64,000 nucleotides of DNA from Microlunatus parietis (GTDB lineage Bacteria > Actinomycetota > Actinomycetes > Propionibacteriales > Propionibacteriaceae): positions 558,001-622,000 of the forward strand of contig NZ_JACCBU010000001.1 of assembly GCF_013407955.1 (NCBI RefSeq). Reading direction: 5' to 3'. Under the pieces are notes generated by a model. The model saw only the letters and a program-made list of their open reading frames with translations, searched no databases and was not told the DNA's origin. The translations under genes were made by a program, and so were the position numbers. This document shows positions 31,119-38,926 of the stretch, piece by piece; position 1 is the first letter of the stretch; every line of letters begins with the position of its first letter.

Positions 31119-31153
31119 CGCAGCTCCCTCGGGTTCGCCTTCAGCACAGCATA

Positions 31154-31167
31154 TTACTGACGAGTAA
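31154..31167. promoter_or_regulatory. Palindrome TTACT-N4-AGTAA upstream of etfBA
   Basis: Perfect 5-bp arms TTACT/AGTAA around GACG, within the 50-nt spacer between the acyltransferase stop and the etfB start. A TTACC-N4-GGTAA palindrome of the same form lies at 32806-32819 before the methyltransferase operon. The shape suits a TetR-type operator; which regulator binds is not known from the window. Confidence 0.5.
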
Positions 31168-31168
31168 C

Positions 31169-31849
31169 TTACGCGACATCGACCCCGCCCTCGAGGATCC
31201 GGCGGACCGCCGCCTCGGCCCGGTCGCCGAGGGCCTTGACGTAGGCCCGTTCCCGGTCGGTGTCGGCGTAGCGCTGCACCCGGTCGGCCACCACCCGGGC
31301 CGGCACCCCGGCACAGATCGACCGGGGCGGGATGGTGCCGCGGACCACGGCATGCGCGGCCGCCACCGAACCCTCACCAAGATCAACTCCGCGCACCACG
31401 GTGACGCCGGTGCCGAGCCAGCAGTCCGGGCCGATCCGGACCGGCGACTTGATCAAGCCCTGGTCCTTGATCGGCACCGCGGGGTCGTCGGTACGGTGAT
31501 CGAAATCGCAGACGTAGACCCGGTCCCCGATGATCGTCGCCTCGCCGATCTCGATGTCGAGATAGCAGTTCACCGTGCTGTCGTAGCCGATCACGCACTT
31601 GGGCCCGATCCGCAGCACGCCTTCGTGGGCACGGAGTTTGACCCGCTCGCCGAGGTGGGACCAGGCACCGATGATCAACCGGCCGTAGCCGCGCCGGACC
31701 TCGAACCGGACGCCGGGCCCGATGAACGCGTACCCCTCGAACTCGACCTCCGGGTGCCGCAGCCGTACCCAGAGATAGCGCAGCGCGCTGCGCAGATGCC
31801 CCGGCGTCAGGAAGCCGCGCCGGGCCAGCCAGCCCAGGGTCTTGATCAT
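31169..31849 (-). CDS. Hexapeptide-repeat (left-handed beta-helix) acyltransferase
   Basis: A 226-residue O-acetyl/acyltransferase-like protein. An N-terminal helix precedes hexapeptide coils (AFIGPGVRFEV, LRIGPKCVIGYDS, EIGEATIIGDRVY) and the LacA/CysE-type end GSVAAAHAVVRGTIPPRSICAGVPARVV. The likely catalytic His is in VCDFDHRTDDP or AAAHAVV. Rv3034c in the mycobacterial MGLP region is a similar enzyme by recall. Its start overlaps the methyltransferase stop by ATGA. Confidence 0.82.
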   Translation of the reverse strand: MIKTLGWLARRGFLTPGHLRSALRYLWVRLRHPEVEFEGYAFIGPGVRFEVRRGYGRLIIGAWSHLGERVKLRAHEGVLRIGPKCVIGYDSTVNCYLDIEIGEATIIGDRVYVCDFDHRTDDPAVPIKDQGLIKSPVRIGPDCWLGTGVTVVRGVDLGEGSVAAAHAVVRGTIPPRSICAGVPARVVADRVQRYADTDRERAYVKALGDRAEAAVRRILEGGVDVA

Positions 31850-32784
31850 CCGCGGGGCTTCAGCCCGGTGACCGACACGTTGTAGTAGAGCTCGTCCGGC
31901 ACCACTCGGGACAGCAGCCGGTCGACCGCGCTCAGCCCGAGCCAGGTCCGGTACGCGAACATCCGCCAGCCCCAGCCGAGTCGCTCCGGCCGGATCGCCG
32001 CCTCGAAGGTACGGATCGGCCAGCCGACCCAGGCCGCGGTGAGCTCCTCGGTCACCGTGGCGACGTCGATCAGCCCGGTCGACCGGACGGTCTCGGCCAA
32101 CTCGTCCGGGTCGAACGTGTGCAGGTCGACCACCGCCTCCAGCGCCGCGGCGCGGGACGACTCGTCGAGCTCCTGCTTCGGCCGGGACCAGTTCCGGAAC
32201 GGGCCGCGGCTGGTCAACTTCGTGGTCGCGGCCCAGGTCGCGCGGGACAGCCGGCGGGCGATCGCGTCGCCGAGCCGGGTCGGTTCGCCGCAGATCACCA
32301 CTCGGCCGCCGGGCTTCAGCACCCGCCGGATCTCGGCGAACGCCTGCCGCACGTCGGGCAGATGGTGGATCACGGCGTGCCCGATGACCAGGTCGAAGCT
32401 GTCGTCGTCGTACGGCAGCGACTCCGCATCGCCGACCCGCCCGCCGATCGCGAACCCGAGCCGCTCAGCATTGCGCTGGGCGGCCGCGACCATGCCCGCC
32501 GAGATGTCGCTCACCTCACCGTCCACGATGACGCCGGCCTGCATCAGGTTGAGCGTGAAGAAGCCGGTGCCGGCGCCGATCTCCAGCGACCTGGCGTACG
32601 GCCAGCCGTCCGTGCCCGCGACCGCGGTGAACCGGTCCCGGGCGTAGTCGATGCAGCGTTCGTCGAACGAGATCGACCACTTGTCGTCGTACGTGTCCGC
32701 CTCCCAGTCGTGGTACAGCACCTGGGCGAGCTTGTTGTCCGACCAAGCGGCTTCCACCTGGTCCGGAGAGGGCGACTGCGACAT
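31846..32784 (-). CDS. SAM-dependent methyltransferase, Rv3030 type
   Basis: A 312-residue class I methyltransferase. The opening DNKLAQVLYHDWEADTYDDK is characteristic of the Rv3030 group. Motif I is LEIGAGTGFFTLNL near residue 70, followed by DAESLPYDDDSFDLVIGHAVIHHL and RVLKPGGRVVICGEP. Rv3030 lies in the cluster for methylglucose lipopolysaccharides in mycobacteria, so glycan or lipid methylation is plausible but inferred. It leads a two-gene unit with the acyltransferase and diverges from glgX. Confidence 0.82.
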   Translation of the reverse strand: MSQSPSPDQVEAAWSDNKLAQVLYHDWEADTYDDKWSISFDERCIDYARDRFTAVAGTDGWPYARSLEIGAGTGFFTLNLMQAGVIVDGEVSDISAGMVAAAQRNAERLGFAIGGRVGDAESLPYDDDSFDLVIGHAVIHHLPDVRQAFAEIRRVLKPGGRVVICGEPTRLGDAIARRLSRATWAATTKLTSRGPFRNWSRPKQELDESSRAAALEAVVDLHTFDPDELAETVRSTGLIDVATVTEELTAAWVGWPIRTFEAAIRPERLGWGWRMFAYRTWLGLSAVDRLLSRVVPDELYYNVSVTGLKPRG

Positions 32785-32803
32785 GCCAGAAGACTACCGG
32801 CCT

Positions 32804-32821
32804 GGTTACCGGTGGGTAACC
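32804..32821. promoter_or_regulatory. Perfect 7-bp palindrome in the methyltransferase/glgX divergent promoter
   Basis: GGTTACC and GGTAACC arms surround GGTG. It is 19 nt upstream of the methyltransferase start and 68 nt from glgX, in a 105-nt divergent spacer, so one bound protein could affect both directions. The inner core TTACC-N4-GGTAA has the same form as the site before etfBA. Confidence 0.55.
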
Positions 32822-32889
32822 TGCAGAATGGACTGTCCGGCCAGAGTCGACCGAACTGACTCGGAACGACCGGCAGGAGAGGTGACACC

Positions 32890-35007
32890 TTGGGGGTACG
32901 AGAGATGACGACGGCCAGCATCGCGCCCAGTGCGACGACGGTGCTCGGCGCTCGCGTACGCGACGGCGGGGTCAGCTTCGCGCTCTGGGCGCCGCGGGCC
33001 AGCCGCGTCGAACTGGTCCTGGTCGCCGAGGATCGGACGCAAGCGAATCGCGATCTGGCCAGGGGCGACGACGGCGTCTGGACCGGGCACGTTGCCGGCA
33101 TCGGGGCCGGCCAGCGGTACGGCTACCGGGTGCACGGCGAGTGGGATCCGGAGCAGGGCGCGAGGTTCAATCCGGCCCGGCTGCTGCTGGACCCGTACGC
33201 CCGCGCGATCACCGGCGGCGTCGACTACAACGGCCCGATCCTGGACCACGCTCCGGGCTCGCCCGAGGTGCCGGACCGGACCGATTCGCTGCTCGCGGTC
33301 CCGCTCAGCGTGGTGGTGGCCGACACGCCCCCGCCGGAGCCGATCGCGGCGCCGGTACCGCGGGACCGGACCAGCGTGTACGAGCTGCACGTCGGCGGCT
33401 ACACCCGGCTGCACCCGCTGGTGCCGGAACACCTCCGCGGCACCTTCGCCGGGCTCGGCTATCCGGCCGTGACCGAGCACCTGCGCTCGCTCGGGGTGAC
33501 CTCGGTCGAGCTGCTGCCGGTGCAGCACTTCGTCTCGGAGCCGTTCCTGGTCGGCCGCGGGCTGACCAACTACTGGGGCTACAACACGCTGGGCTTCTTC
33601 GCGCCGCACGCCGCGTACTGCTCGGTCGGGACCCAGGGCGAGCAGGTCACCGAGTTCAAGGAGATGGTGACGGCGCTGCACCGGGCCGGCATCGAGGTGA
33701 TCCTCGACGTCGTCTACAACCACACCGGCGAGGGCGGTCACACCGGGCCGACGCTGGCGTACCGCGGGATTGATCATCGCGGCTACTACCGGCTCACCGA
33801 TGATCAGATCGACGACTACGACGTGACCGGCTGCGGCAACTCGCTCGACACCTCGAATCCCGGGGTGCTCCGGCTGGTGCTGGACTCGCTGCGCTACTGG
33901 GTCACCGAACTCGGTGTCGACGGGTTCCGGTTCGATCTTGCGACGACCTTGATCAGGGACCAGCGGCACCATGTCGATCATGATCATCCGCTGCTGGCGG
34001 CGATCGCCGAGGACCCGGTGCTGTCCGGGACCAAGATCATCGCGGAGCCGTGGGACGTCGGTCCGTACGGCTACCAGCTGGGCGCGTTCGGCGAGGGCTG
34101 GAGCGAGTGGAACGACGCGTTCCGCAACACGGTCAGGGATTTCTGGCGCGGTCACACCCATGGGGTACGGGAGCTGGCGACCCGGCTGACCGGCTCGGCG
34201 GACCTGTTCGAGGAGTCCGGCCGGGACCCGTCCGCGTCGATCAACTTCATCACGGCGCACGACGGCTTCACCCTGCGCGACCTGGTCAGCTACGACGGCA
34301 AGCACAACGAGGCCAACGGCGAGCACAACGCCGACGGCGCCGACGACAACCGGTCCTGGAACTGTGGCCACGAAGGCGAAACGGACGATCCGGGCGTCAA
34401 CGCGCTGCGGCACCGGCAGGCCCGGAACCTGATGGCCACGCTGCTGCTCGCGGCCGGTACGCCGATGATCACCGCCGGCGACGAGCTGGGCCGGACCCAG
34501 CAGGGCAACAACAACGCCTACTGCCAGGACTCGCCGCTGTCCTGGGTGCACTGGGACACCGCGGACGACTGGGCCGATCTCGGCGCGCTGACCCGAGAAC
34601 TGCTCGCACTGCGGGCCGATTCGCCGCTGTTCCAGGCCACCCGGTTCCGGCATTCGGAGCCGATCCTGGACGCCCGCGGCCGGCCGAGCGGCCGGAAGAA
34701 CCTGGCCTGGTTCGGCGGCGGACCGGAGGAGCTCACCGAGGTCGAGTGGGGCGACGGCGGCCGCCGTACGCTGGGCCTCTACCTGGCCGACGACACGCCG
34801 GAACGTGATCATGACGAGGCGTACCTGATCTGGTTCCACGCCGGCGCGGATCCGGTCGAGGTGGAGCTGCCGGCCGGACCCTGGGCGAAGAGCTACACGG
34901 TGCAGGCGCACACCGGCGAGACCGGCGAACTGCCGGACGAGCAGGTCGACGCCGGCCGGCGACTGGTCCTGCCGGGACGCGTGGTCGTGCTGCTCCGGGT
35001 GGGCTGA
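32890..35007 (+). CDS. glgX: Glycogen debranching enzyme (isoamylase type, GH13)
   Basis: Cleaves alpha-1,6 branches of glycogen-like glucans. The 705-residue product has an N-terminal CBM48 (FALWAPRASRVELVL), then the GH13 barrel: VILDVVYNHTGEG (region I), nucleophile Asp in GFRFDLATTL (II), acid/base Glu in IIAEPWD (III) and FITAHDGFTL (IV). The YDGKHNEANGEHN and DNRSWNCGHEG stretches are typical of GlgX/TreX. TTG 32890 is chosen because AGGAGAGGTG is at the right distance; an ATG 15 bases later has no such site. Confidence 0.93.
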   Translation: MGVREMTTASIAPSATTVLGARVRDGGVSFALWAPRASRVELVLVAEDRTQANRDLARGDDGVWTGHVAGIGAGQRYGYRVHGEWDPEQGARFNPARLLLDPYARAITGGVDYNGPILDHAPGSPEVPDRTDSLLAVPLSVVVADTPPPEPIAAPVPRDRTSVYELHVGGYTRLHPLVPEHLRGTFAGLGYPAVTEHLRSLGVTSVELLPVQHFVSEPFLVGRGLTNYWGYNTLGFFAPHAAYCSVGTQGEQVTEFKEMVTALHRAGIEVILDVVYNHTGEGGHTGPTLAYRGIDHRGYYRLTDDQIDDYDVTGCGNSLDTSNPGVLRLVLDSLRYWVTELGVDGFRFDLATTLIRDQRHHVDHDHPLLAAIAEDPVLSGTKIIAEPWDVGPYGYQLGAFGEGWSEWNDAFRNTVRDFWRGHTHGVRELATRLTGSADLFEESGRDPSASINFITAHDGFTLRDLVSYDGKHNEANGEHNADGADDNRSWNCGHEGETDDPGVNALRHRQARNLMATLLLAAGTPMITAGDELGRTQQGNNNAYCQDSPLSWVHWDTADDWADLGALTRELLALRADSPLFQATRFRHSEPILDARGRPSGRKNLAWFGGGPEELTEVEWGDGGRRTLGLYLADDTPERDHDEAYLIWFHAGADPVEVELPAGPWAKSYTVQAHTGETGELPDEQVDAGRRLVLPGRVVVLLRVG

Positions 35008-35033
35008 CTCGCTGCACGGTGAGGAAGGTGATC

Positions 35034-35984
35034 ATGACTCCGCAACGACGCAACCGGCTGATCGGCCTGGCCGCACGCATGATCCCGCACCCTGACCCGC
35101 CGTCGACGATGGTGCTGCGGCTGCTCCGGGCCGAGCCGGTCCGGCCGCTGGCCCGGATCGTCTACGGGCCGCTGCCGCGCCGGGTCGAGGTGACCGATCT
35201 TTCCGTCTGGGGCTCGGAGAATCCGAAGCCGCGGATGCGGGCCTACCGGCCGCGTGACCTGGAGCCGGGCCGACCGCTCTTGATCAACTTCCCGGGCGGC
35301 GGGTTCGTGCTGGGCAACCTGGCCCAGACCGACTGGCTGTGCGGGCAGCTGGCCGACCGGGGCAACCTGACCGTGATCTCGGCGAACTACCGGCTGGCGC
35401 CCGAGCATCCCGCACCGGCCGCCGTCGACGACGCGTGGCAGATGGCTCGGCTGGCGGCCGCCATGGTCCCCCGGTTCGACGCCGACCCGGAGCGGGTCGG
35501 GGTGATCGGCAACAGCGCCGGCGGGACCTTGGCGGCGCTGATCGCGCTCCGGGCCCGGGGCGAGCCGCTCGCCGTACCGCTGTGGCGACAGATCCTGCTC
35601 TACCCCGCCCTCGACCTCACCCTGTCCTCGGCGTCGGTCGCCGAGTTCCACGACGCGCCGTTGGCCGGGCGGCGGGTACTCGACTGGTACGGCCGGCAGT
35701 ACCTGCCGCAGGGCCGCCCGGACAGCCTCGACGGCGCCGATCCCTCGATCAGCCCGATCCACGCCGGCGACCACACCGGTCTGCCCCGGGCCCTGCTGAT
35801 CGCCGCCGGCCAGGACCCGCTCCGCGACGACGCCCCACGCTACGGCGACGTCCTGACCGCCGCCGGCGTGCCGAACCGGGTGATCATCTATCCCGACGCC
35901 GTGCACGGCTTCCTGTCCATGCCCCGGATCGCCCCCGACGCCCTCCCCGCGATCAACGAGATCATCGCCGACCTCGAGGCCTGA
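35034..35984 (+). CDS. Alpha/beta hydrolase, hormone-sensitive-lipase (HSL) family
   Basis: A 316-residue esterase-like protein. The oxyanion motif is NFPGGGFVLGN (HGGG replaced by FPGGG), the nucleophile elbow IGNSAGGTLA, with Asp in AAGQDPLRDD and His in DAVHGFLSMP. ATG 35034 has GAGGAAGG at good spacing. It follows glgX by 26 nt and may be cotranscribed, but a carboxyl ester substrate is all that can be said. No signal peptide. Confidence 0.85.
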   Translation: MTPQRRNRLIGLAARMIPHPDPPSTMVLRLLRAEPVRPLARIVYGPLPRRVEVTDLSVWGSENPKPRMRAYRPRDLEPGRPLLINFPGGGFVLGNLAQTDWLCGQLADRGNLTVISANYRLAPEHPAPAAVDDAWQMARLAAAMVPRFDADPERVGVIGNSAGGTLAALIALRARGEPLAVPLWRQILLYPALDLTLSSASVAEFHDAPLAGRRVLDWYGRQYLPQGRPDSLDGADPSISPIHAGDHTGLPRALLIAAGQDPLRDDAPRYGDVLTAAGVPNRVIIYPDAVHGFLSMPRIAPDALPAINEIIADLEA

Positions 35985-36018
35985 CGACACCTCGGCCGAA
36001 CGGACAACACCTTCGCCT

Positions 36019-36948
36019 GTGAACAACCGGGCCTGGGCCGTCGCCTCGCTCGAAGCTTCTCGGGTGAGGGCACGGAACGAGATCGCACGGGCACTCCGCG
36101 ACAGCGGCGGAGTGTTCAGGACCCGCGACCATCCGCAGCTGGCCAGGTCGATCCAGCGGCTGACCGCGTCCGGCGTGCTGACGTCGGTCCTTCCTGGGAT
36201 CCATTGCGCCGTCGAGGACGCCCAGCGGACCGAGATTCGGGTCCGTGCCGCTGCCCTGTGGGCCCCCGACGCCGTGTTCACCGGACCGGCCGCCGGTTGG
36301 CTGAGTGAATGGCCCGACCTCGCCGTTCCGGTGGTCACCCTGTCCGGGCCGATGCGACGCACCCCGGGCCCTGGATTCCGGGTCTGCCGGGAACGGATTC
36401 CCGACGCGTTGATCACGCGCAGCCGAGGATGCTGGAGCACGGTCCCTGCACTCACCGCCTTGAACCTGGTTCCCTGGATCGGGCCTCAGGGAATCGACGA
36501 CGTCCTGCGGACCGGCTCGGCGACCGTCGACCAGCTGTGGTCTGCGCTGTCCGCAACGCCGCGCCGCCCCGGGAACTCGCTTCGCCGGGCCGCACTCATC
36601 GACTCGCGGAAGGCACCGTGGTCGGAAGCCGAACGCCTGCTCCACAGCCTGTTGCGCGAGGCCGGCATCCGCGGTTGGTCCGGCAACGTCGTCGTTCCCT
36701 GCGGCGGTCGCCGCTATCCGGTCGACGTGGTCTTCGACCGACTGCGGTTGATCATCGAGGTCGACGGCTACGCCTTCCATCGGGCGGAGAACCAGGACCA
36801 GTTCCATCGTGACCGGCGGAAGTGGACCGACCTGACCGCGGCCGGCTGGACCGTGCTCCACCTGACCTGGGACCACCTGGTCTACGACCGAGCCTGGGTC
36901 GTCGACCGGGTCAGGCAGGCCATGGCGCAATGCCGCAAAGCCCGCTGA
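36019..36948 (+). CDS. DUF559/Vsr-like endonuclease-fold protein with AbiEi-like N-terminus
   Basis: A 309-residue protein from a GTG start. Its C-terminal third has the DUF559 (PD-(D/E)XK, Vsr-related) pattern: YPVDVVFDRLRLIIEVDGYAF, then FHRDRRKWTDLTAAGWTVLHLTWDHL. The N-terminal part (EIARALRDSGGVFRTRDH, GVLTSVLPGIHCAV) resembles the winged-helix start of AbiEi-type proteins. Such genes are common and multicopy in actinobacteria; the biological role is not established. Confidence 0.72.
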   Translation: MNNRAWAVASLEASRVRARNEIARALRDSGGVFRTRDHPQLARSIQRLTASGVLTSVLPGIHCAVEDAQRTEIRVRAAALWAPDAVFTGPAAGWLSEWPDLAVPVVTLSGPMRRTPGPGFRVCRERIPDALITRSRGCWSTVPALTALNLVPWIGPQGIDDVLRTGSATVDQLWSALSATPRRPGNSLRRAALIDSRKAPWSEAERLLHSLLREAGIRGWSGNVVVPCGGRRYPVDVVFDRLRLIIEVDGYAFHRAENQDQFHRDRRKWTDLTAAGWTVLHLTWDHLVYDRAWVVDRVRQAMAQCRKAR

Positions 36949-37025
36949 TGTCGTTTTTCCTCCACGGGCGACCACCGAATCGCGATTGCCACGCGGAAAC
37001 GCTTGGAGCGTGGAGGAAAGCGACA
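36949..37025. terminator. Large inverted repeat at convergent gene ends
   Basis: TGTCGTTTTTCCTCCACG (36949-36966) and CGTGGAGGAAAGCGACA (37009-37025) pair over about 17 bp around a 42-nt loop. It begins at the end of the DUF559 gene and ends 48 nt from the stop of the minus-strand permease gene, so it could terminate both. The T5 and GGAAA tracts in the stem and the long loop are unlike a simple intrinsic terminator. Confidence 0.5.
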
Positions 37026-37073
37026 CGCCTGCCGACCACACGCCAGCTCCGGACCGTGGCGGAGCGGCGACAG

Positions 37074-37961
37074 TTACGTCTTGGACCCCGACAGGGCGAT
37101 GCCTTCCACGATCTGGCGCTGGGCGATCACGAACACGATCAGCAGCGGGGCGGCGGCGATGGTGACTGCGGCCATCAGGGCTCCCCAGTCGGAGGAGTAG
37201 GCGCCCTTGAACTGGTTCACCAGCAGCGGCAGGGTGTAGTTGCTCTCCGTGTTCAGGAAGATCAGCGGGTAGAAGAACGAGTTCCACTGGCCGAGGAAGA
37301 TGAAGATCCCTAGCGCGACCATCGGGGTCCGCAGCAGCGGCAGCACGATGGTGACGAAGATCCGGATCCGGCCGGCGCCGTCGATCGCGGCCGCCTCCTC
37401 CAGCTCGAGCGGGATGCCGCGGACGTACTGCCGCATCAGGAACACGCCGAACGCGTTGAACAGCGCGGCCGGCAGGATCAGCGCCCACAGCGTGTCCACC
37501 AGCCGCAGTTGGCCCATGATCACGTACAGCGGGATGATCGTCAGCTGCTGCGGCACCATCATGGTGGCCAGGAAGACCAGGAACAGCACCTCCCGGCCGG
37601 GGAACCGGAGCCGGGCGAAGGCGTACGCGGCCATGCAGCAGGTGATCAGCGACACCACGGTCACGGTGACCGCGACCAGGACGCTGTTGCCGAAGCCCTG
37701 CAGGAAGTTGGCGCCCTCGACGGCGGCGGCGTAGTTCTCCGACGTCCAGGCTTCCGGGAACAGCAGTGGCGGCACCCGGAAGATCTCCTCCAGCGGCTTG
37801 AAGGAGGACAGCAGCATCCAGACGAACGGCATCGCCATCAGCAGGCCGAAGAAGATCAACAGGAGGTGCAGGACGATCATGCTCGGCCGGAACGGGCGTC
37901 GGTTGGGGCCGGTCTCCTCGATCGCCGAGACGGCTCTGATGCTCAGGTCGGTGGCGGTCAT
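37074..37961 (-). CDS. Carbohydrate ABC transporter permease (MalG-like)
   Basis: A 295-residue CUT1 permease with six helices. The EAA loop is EEAAAIDGAGRIRIFVTIVLPLLRTP, followed by LGQWNSFFYPLIFL. ATG 37961 overlaps the stop of the MalF-like gene. It is the last gene of a three-gene operon (binding protein, MalF-like, MalG-like) lying between the glycogen genes glgX and glgP, which hints at malto-oligosaccharide or another glucan as substrate, by context only. Confidence 0.9.
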   Translation of the reverse strand: MTATDLSIRAVSAIEETGPNRRPFRPSMIVLHLLLIFFGLLMAMPFVWMLLSSFKPLEEIFRVPPLLFPEAWTSENYAAAVEGANFLQGFGNSVLVAVTVTVVSLITCCMAAYAFARLRFPGREVLFLVFLATMMVPQQLTIIPLYVIMGQLRLVDTLWALILPAALFNAFGVFLMRQYVRGIPLELEEAAAIDGAGRIRIFVTIVLPLLRTPMVALGIFIFLGQWNSFFYPLIFLNTESNYTLPLLVNQFKGAYSSDWGALMAAVTIAAAPLLIVFVIAQRQIVEGIALSGSKT

Positions 37962-38926
37962 TCTGCGTAATACACCCATCTGCGCTGGGCCAGCAGCTGC
38001 AGGCCGGTCAAGATCAACAGGGAGAGGAACAGACACACCGCGATCGCGGAGGCCTTGCCGTACGCGAACTGCCGGAAGCCGATCTGGACGATCTCGTACA
38101 CGATGGTCCGGGAGCCCGACGGCGCGGTCGTGTCGAGCATGACGTAGACGATGTCGAAGATCTGGAACGAGGCGATGATCGAGGTGATCGAGAGGAACAG
38201 GATGGTCGGCGACAGGATCGGCAGGGTCACGCTGCGCAGCTTCTGCCAGCCGTTCGCGCCGTCGATGTCGGCCGCCTCGATCAAGGCCCGCGGAACGTTC
38301 GCCAGGCCCGCCATGAACATGACGACCTGATAGCCGATCCCCTGCCAGACGCCGACCAGCGCGAAGGACAAGATCACCGTGTTGGGGTCCTGCAGCCAGT
38401 CCGGGCCGACGATCCCGACCCCGGCCAGGGCGTTGTTGATCGGCGAGATCTCCGGGTTGAACAGCCACAGCCAGATCGCCGCGATCGCGACCCACGAGGT
38501 GACCTGGGGCGCGAAGAAGAGCACCCGGTAGACACCGGTCATCCGGCCGGCCTTCTGCAGGAAGAACGCGGCGATGAACCCGGACAGCAGCAGGCCGGGC
38601 ACCTGCAGCACGGTCAACCAGACCGTGTTCCGGGCCGACACCGCGATCTGCGGGTCGGTGAAGATGAAGGCGTAGTTGCCGAAGCCGGCCCAGGTCCGTT
38701 CGCCGAAGCCGGTCCAGTTGGTGAAGGACAGGTAGAGCGCGAAGATCAGCGGGCCGATCATGAAGACCAGCAACCCGATCAGCTGCGGTCCGAGGAATCC
38801 CAACGCCCACACGGATTCCCGCCGCCGGCTGGCCCGCAGGGCGTCCCGTGGCGGAGGTTCGCGCCGCGGCTGCGCGGCAGCGGCGGCGGCGCCGACGGAC
38901 TCGGCCTGCTTCGTGGCCTCGGTCAT
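37958..38926 (-). CDS. Carbohydrate ABC transporter permease (MalF-like)
   Basis: A 322-residue permease. A basic/Ala-rich N-terminus of about 40 residues precedes six helices; the EAA loop is EAADIDGANGWQKLRSVTLPILSPT. The periplasmic loop with NPEISPINNAL is usual for the sub-family. Start and stop both overlap their neighbours by ATGA, giving tight coupling with the binding-protein and MalG-like genes. Confidence 0.9.
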   Translation of the reverse strand: MTEATKQAESVGAAAAAAQPRREPPPRDALRASRRRESVWALGFLGPQLIGLLVFMIGPLIFALYLSFTNWTGFGERTWAGFGNYAFIFTDPQIAVSARNTVWLTVLQVPGLLLSGFIAAFFLQKAGRMTGVYRVLFFAPQVTSWVAIAAIWLWLFNPEISPINNALAGVGIVGPDWLQDPNTVILSFALVGVWQGIGYQVVMFMAGLANVPRALIEAADIDGANGWQKLRSVTLPILSPTILFLSITSIIASFQIFDIVYVMLDTTAPSGSRTIVYEIVQIGFRQFAYGKASAIAVCLFLSLLILTGLQLLAQRRWVYYAE

